Assembly: GCA_016937725.1 (NCBI GenBank)
Contig: JAFGVZ010000183.1
Span: 1 to 15,772 of the forward strand
Length of the DNA stretch: 15,772 nt
Direction of reading: 5' to 3'
Origin: Paracoccaceae bacterium
GTDB lineage: Bacteria; Pseudomonadota; Alphaproteobacteria; Rhodobacterales; Rhodobacteraceae
Shown: positions 13,081-15,772 of the stretch, in pieces
How positions within the stretch are numbered: the first letter of the stretch is position 1
Layout: each line of letters starts with the position of its first letter
Translations under genes and position numbers: made by a program
The notes under the pieces: generated by a model
The model's database searches: none
The model's input: the letters and a program-made list of their open reading frames with translations, nothing else
Told to the model about the DNA's origin: nothing

Positions 13081-13785
13081 ATGGCTGACCTGAACCGTTA
13101 CGAATGGCTCAAGGCTGTGCTCCAGCTGCCAGAGGTGGCCGCAACGACGAAGAACGTCGCAGCCGCTTTGGCGATTGAATTCGCCAATGACGAGACGGGC
13201 AAGATTTGCCCCGCGCTGCCGACTTTGGCGGAGTATCTGAAGCTGTCCATTGCGACGATCAAGCGGGCGATCCGTGAGCTGGTCGCTTTGGGCTGGCTCG
13301 ATCGCACTGAGGGGCGTGGGGCCGGAAACTTCACCCGCTATCTGCTGAAATCCCCCTGCAAGATCATTCCGTTCCGTCACCGCAAAAAGGGTTCATCACC
13401 GAGCCTTCAGGCGCAGAAAAAGGGATCATCCGTGACCGAAAAAGGGGTCATGTGCGAGCCTTCCTATAAAGAACAATCCTTTGAACAAAAAAGCGCGGGC
13501 GGGACGGATCGGCGGGATGGCAAGCCATCCGCCCCGCCGCGCGCAGGCTCTGCCCCCGTCTTCGTTGCGCAGTTTTCATGGGCTGGGAAATGCTGGCGAG
13601 AGTTTTGCAGTGAAATGTTTGGCCGCGACCTGAATCGGCTGGTCGAGGAGATTATGCGGGAAGGTCAGAGAGGATATCTCTTGCCGTGTGTAAAGCCACC
13701 TTTGCGGCGTGCGGATTGGCCCGCGTTTCGGGCGGACCTTCTGGCCGTCGGTTTTGGGCAGCCCCAATCGAGGGCAGCAGCATGA
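13081..13785 (+). CDS. Winged-helix protein, putative O-type replication initiator of the element
   Basis: A 234-residue product with GGGAGG before the ATG. Residues about 1-95 form a helix-turn-helix/winged-helix domain of the HTH_36 kind, with conserved features such as the PALPTLAEYLKLSIATIKRA block, then a RELVALGWL segment and a wing TEGRGAGNFTRYLL. A low-complexity linker (about 100-165) carries the repeats KKGSS, KKGSS and EKGV. A C-terminal domain (about 166-230) contains FSWAGKCWREFCSEMF and RGYLLPCVKPPLRRADWPAF. Proteins with this N-terminal domain and a charged linker occur as replication initiators in phages and mobile elements, and the linker DNA has iteron-like repeats as in the lambda O gene. 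The initiator role is inferred; a transcription regulator is possible. The stop overlaps the next start (ATGA). Confidence 0.6.
   Translation: MADLNRYEWLKAVLQLPEVAATTKNVAAALAIEFANDETGKICPALPTLAEYLKLSIATIKRAIRELVALGWLDRTEGRGAGNFTRYLLKSPCKIIPFRHRKKGSSPSLQAQKKGSSVTEKGVMCEPSYKEQSFEQKSAGGTDRRDGKPSAPPRAGSAPVFVAQFSWAGKCWREFCSEMFGRDLNRLVEEIMREGQRGYLLPCVKPPLRRADWPAFRADLLAVGFGQPQSRAAA
13384..13493 (+). repeat. Iteron-like repeats and AT-rich patch inside the initiator-like gene (candidate origin)
   Basis: AAAAAGGGNTCAT occurs three times, at 13384-13396, 13417-13429 and 13439-13451, differing only at the ninth base. Start-to-start distances are 33 and 22 bp, both multiples of 11. Similarity between the first and third copies extends to GAGCCTTC. 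The third copy is in a different reading frame from the second (22 bp is not a multiple of three), so the repeat is not simply a protein repeat. A patch of about 73% A+T (13461-13493) follows directly. Confidence 0.5.
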
Positions 13786-15116
13786 GTGGGGGAAGTTTTA
13801 AATCATTCGTTCGCGCCGCGAATGTGAAGGCGGGATCGACGGGGAAAACGTCGATGGGCGGGATCGAGGCCCATGCCAAGAGGCTCGACAAGACATCGTT
13901 GCTGCGCCGTGTTCGCGAGCTTGACCCCTTGGCATGGTCGAAGATGGGATCGGGCATCAATGCGGGCGGTTGCGACCTCTGGGATGCCTTCAAACGGCAA
14001 AAGGAAGAGACCGGCGCGGTTGAACGCGGCGGCGCGTCCTTGGCCCTGCATATGCTGGTGGGTGTGTCGCGGGAGTGGCTGGAAGAGGACGGGCGCGATG
14101 TGCATTCGGCAAAGAACGACCGGATCCAGCGGCTGTTCGATGAAGCCAAGGCTTGGGCAGAAAGCTGGGCGGGCGAAAGCTCGGTCATCCACACGCGCTT
14201 TGATCTCGATGAGCAAGGCAGCGGCAATGTCGATCTGGTGGTCGTGCCGGTGCGGATGCAGCGCCGCAAGTCCCGCAAGAACGCGGCGGCGAAGGAGGTG
14301 CTGACGATCTCGACGCGGATGGCGAAGGAAGAGTTGCGCAAGGCGATGAAGGCCAAGACTTCCGGTCAGGCGATGCAGTCGAGCTGGAACGCGTGGTGCA
14401 AGGATCGCCTCGATCTGCGGATTGAACGGGGCAAAAGTTTGGAGCAAACACGCCGCAAGCACATCCATGCCGATATTCTGCGTGCCGAGGGCGACAAGCA
14501 GCGGGCCGCGCATCAGGCCGCGATGGCGGCGGTGGAGGTCGAGAAGAGGCAGGCTACCGCGCGGGCAGAGGCGGACGCCAAGGCCGCAAGCGAGGCGCTG
14601 TTTCTCTGGGCCAAAGCGGCCAGTGGCCCTTATCACGGGCTGCTGCTGGAGGATCTTAGCGAGGCGGAACAACAGGCCTATGACCTGCATCGCATTGTCG
14701 TGGGCCGCTATCGCGCGGCGCTGCGCGCGGAACGCGATGGGCGACTTTACCCCGAGCAAAGCCGCTTCCTGTCGGAACTGCGCAATGCCGAACCAGACCC
14801 TGATCGCTATGTCGCGGCGGCATTGACCGAGGAGGTCAGCAGCGCGGGCATCGGCCTCGATATGATCGAGCGGATTTCTGAACTGATGCGGCGGCTGTTG
14901 CAGCGCATCGTTCAGGCCGTCGATGCGCATCTGTTGCGCTATTGGACGCGCGAGGATGGTGGGCATAAATGGGATGTGACCACCGCGCGGCTGTGCTTGG
15001 GATCGGCGGAACTGGTCGATCTGGAAGCGCGGGCGGAGCGCGAGGCCGAAGCGTTGCGAATGGCGGAACCTGTCTATCGCCGCTTGGCGGATCGCGGGCG
15101 CGAGCTTGATGCGTGA
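13782..15116 (+). CDS. MobV/Pre-type relaxase-like protein with altered metal-binding motif
   Basis: A 444-residue product whose ATG overlaps the stop of the previous gene (ATGA), implying coupled translation. It has the layout of the plasmid mobilisation/recombination (MobV/Pre) family. A motif I-like GGIEAHAKR has His31 in the place of the nucleophilic histidine of MobM. ALHMLVGVSREWLEE (88-102) resembles the family's strand and LVTAS region. The motif III region DLDEQGSGNVDLVVVPV (141-157) follows. After that come an SSWNAWCKDRLDLRIERG block (200-217) and RRKHIHAD (224-231), as in the family's L..LQ..Y...RG...KH region, then a coiled-coil segment rich in Ala/Glu/Lys (about 232-272). In canonical members motif III is HxDE..PHxH; here the three metal-binding histidines are replaced by Asp141, Asn149 and Asp151. 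The C-terminal half is unrecognised. A role in transfer or recombination of the element is inferred. Confidence 0.6.
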   Translation: MSGGSFKSFVRAANVKAGSTGKTSMGGIEAHAKRLDKTSLLRRVRELDPLAWSKMGSGINAGGCDLWDAFKRQKEETGAVERGGASLALHMLVGVSREWLEEDGRDVHSAKNDRIQRLFDEAKAWAESWAGESSVIHTRFDLDEQGSGNVDLVVVPVRMQRRKSRKNAAAKEVLTISTRMAKEELRKAMKAKTSGQAMQSSWNAWCKDRLDLRIERGKSLEQTRRKHIHADILRAEGDKQRAAHQAAMAAVEVEKRQATARAEADAKAASEALFLWAKAASGPYHGLLLEDLSEAEQQAYDLHRIVVGRYRAALRAERDGRLYPEQSRFLSELRNAEPDPDRYVAAALTEEVSSAGIGLDMIERISELMRRLLQRIVQAVDAHLLRYWTREDGGHKWDVTTARLCLGSAELVDLEARAEREAEALRMAEPVYRRLADRGRELDA

Positions 15117-15188
15117 TTTACGGCGTGGCGTTAAAATTTAAATTTTACGTTGAAGCGTAATGCGCTTTGATTTACGCTCCACCGTAAA
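15117..15188. promoter_or_regulatory. Three tandem palindromic operators of hipBA, 27 bp apart
   Basis: An 18-bp site of form TTTACG-N6-CGTAAA occurs at 15117-15134 (right half CGTTAA), 15144-15161 (CGTAAT) and 15171-15188 (CGTAAA, perfect). Starts are exactly 27 bp apart. The first begins right after the relaxase-like stop and the last ends 12 bp before the hipB ATG. A 16-bp AT palindrome (15132-15147) links sites 1 and 2. HipB proteins are known to repress their own operon from multiple operators; binding of this HipB here is inferred. A possible promoter is TTGAAG (15150-15155) with TACGCT (15173-15178), overlapped by sites 2 and 3. Confidence 0.65.
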
Positions 15189-15200
15189 AGGAGCCGTATC

Positions 15201-15446
15201 ATGGACCTCTCAGCGAGAACTGCCGAACAGATCGGCGAGGCGATCCGCCGCGCACGCAAGGCGCGCGGCTGGACGCAGGGCGATATCAGCGCGCGCACTA
15301 ACCTGCGGGTGGCGACGATCTCGTCGCTGGAAAACGGCGATGCGGGCACCAAGCTGGCGACGCTTTTGGCCGTGATGGCCGCGCTCGGGCTGGAGTTTCG
15401 ACTGGTCGAACGCGGTGGCTCGGTCGAAATCGAGGATATCTTCTGA
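15201..15446 (+). CDS. hipB: HipB-like antitoxin, XRE-family helix-turn-helix protein
   Basis: An 81-residue Cro/CI-type DNA-binding protein: IGEAIRRARKARGWTQ, DISARTNLRVATISSLENG and LATLLAVMAALGLEFRLVER cover the helix-turn-helix fold at about residues 10-70. It is expected to bind and inhibit the HipA kinase and to repress its own operon. An AAGGAG ribosome binding site lies eight bases before the ATG. Its stop codon overlaps the hipA start by one base (TGATG), the usual coupled hipBA layout, with antitoxin first. The size is close to that of E. coli HipB. The three palindromes directly upstream are its likely operators. Assignment as the antitoxin rests on the neighbour as much as on the protein itself. 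Confidence 0.88.
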   Translation: MDLSARTAEQIGEAIRRARKARGWTQGDISARTNLRVATISSLENGDAGTKLATLLAVMAALGLEFRLVERGGSVEIEDIF

Positions 15447-15772
15447 TGGCGAAACGCGGTCGCAGCGGCACGATGCAGGTGCTTCTGAATGGGCGGCTGG
15501 TGGGGCACCTGCGCCTTGCCAGCTCTGGCGCGATCAGTTTCGCCTATGATCCGGGCTGGCTGGCGTGGGAACACGCCATGCCGATCTCACTCTCGCTGCC
15601 TCTGCGCGAAGAGGCGCATCAGGGCGCGCCGGTCATCGCCTATCTGGAAAACCTACTGCCTGACAATCAGGCGATCCGCGAGCGTGTGGCGGCGCGGGTG
15701 CGCGCGGGCGGCACCGATGCGTGGCACATGCTGGAGAAGATCGGGCGCGACTGCGTGGGGGCCTTGCAATTC
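15446..15772 (+). CDS. hipA: HipA-like serine/threonine kinase toxin (partial, N-terminal subdomain)
   Basis: The 109 visible codons, open to the window edge, encode the N-terminal (couple_hipA) subdomain: VLLNGRLVGHLRLASSGAISFAYD, MPISLSLPL, then YLENLLPDNQAIRERVAAR and LEKIGRDCVGALQF. These are hallmark HipA segments. In E. coli, HipA phosphorylates glutamyl-tRNA synthetase and causes growth arrest and persistence; the target here is unknown. The kinase catalytic core lies beyond 15772, so it cannot be said whether the toxin is intact. It is translationally coupled to hipB. On a tRNA-integrated element, such a module commonly helps maintenance (inference). Confidence 0.9.
   Translation, partial: MAKRGRSGTMQVLLNGRLVGHLRLASSGAISFAYDPGWLAWEHAMPISLSLPLREEAHQGAPVIAYLENLLPDNQAIRERVAARVRAGGTDAWHMLEKIGRDCVGALQF

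Larger units (their letters stand above)
12798..15772. mobile_element. Left end of an integrated element at tRNA-Leu(UAG), continuing past the window
   Basis: The element is bounded on the left by the truncated tRNA-Leu copy and contains a replication-initiator-like protein, a MobV/Pre relaxase-like protein and hipBA, none of which belong to the core genome to the left. No integrase is visible; with this orientation it would be expected beyond 15772, near the intact tRNA. Whether the element is an ICE/IME, an integrated plasmid or a phage satellite cannot be decided here. No structural phage gene and no type IV secretion gene is seen. Confidence 0.7.

Noticed and set aside
12795..13088. A short plus-strand open frame starting MWCGWRDLNPHA
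   Set aside because: Its first part is the complement of the tRNA-Leu 3' half, a well-known source of false gene calls, and the remainder crosses the inverted repeats.

Overview
The window looks like the chromosome of an alphaproteobacterium of the Rhodobacteraceae (Paracoccus/Rhodobacter/Roseobacter group). It is GC-rich, and several genes have Rhodobacteraceae character: a DUF1476 (F-ATPase inhibitor zeta) gene divergent from purC, an RNase E with a large acidic insert in its S1 domain and a C-terminal GWW motif, DUF1489, and a single-chain cobalamin-dependent ribonucleotide reductase. The genus cannot be fixed from the sequence alone.

Region 1 (1-5208): a DUF1476 gene (minus strand, cut by the window edge) faces away from a tight purC-purS-purQ cluster for de novo purine synthesis (the SAICAR and FGAM steps). 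A DctB-type membrane sensor kinase and a DctD-type response regulator follow on the same strand. The regulator is annotated by homology as a sigma-54 activator, but it lacks the GAFTGA loop and has an altered Walker B, so it probably does not act through sigma-54.

Region 2 (5209-10470): a gene-free, hairpin-rich stretch of about 440 nt leads into rne (RNase E, the degradosome scaffold). A strong inverted repeat closes rne. ccdA (membrane reductant transporter for cytochrome c maturation) comes next and converges, with overlapping stop codons, on a DUF1489 gene. A small secreted four-cysteine protein of unknown function follows on the minus strand.

Region 3 (10405-12797): nrdJ, with a recognisable sigma-70-type promoter, ends at a hairpin terminator that mainly serves the tRNA coming from the other strand.

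Region 4 (12798-15772): the 3' half of a tRNA-Leu(UAG), from anticodon loop to CCA, is present, but its 5' half is replaced by unrelated DNA. This is the signature of an element integrated in the anticodon loop of a tRNA gene. The element continues past the right edge. Its visible part carries a hairpin-rich leader, a winged-helix protein resembling a phage O-type replication initiator with three iteron-like repeats and an AT-rich patch inside its own gene (a candidate origin), a translationally coupled MobV/Pre relaxase-like protein whose metal-binding histidines are replaced, and a hipB-hipA toxin-antitoxin module behind three palindromic operators spaced exactly 27 bp apart. Together these suggest an integrated, possibly excisable and replicating mobile element stabilised by HipBA. 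The integrase and the intact tRNA copy would lie beyond 15772.
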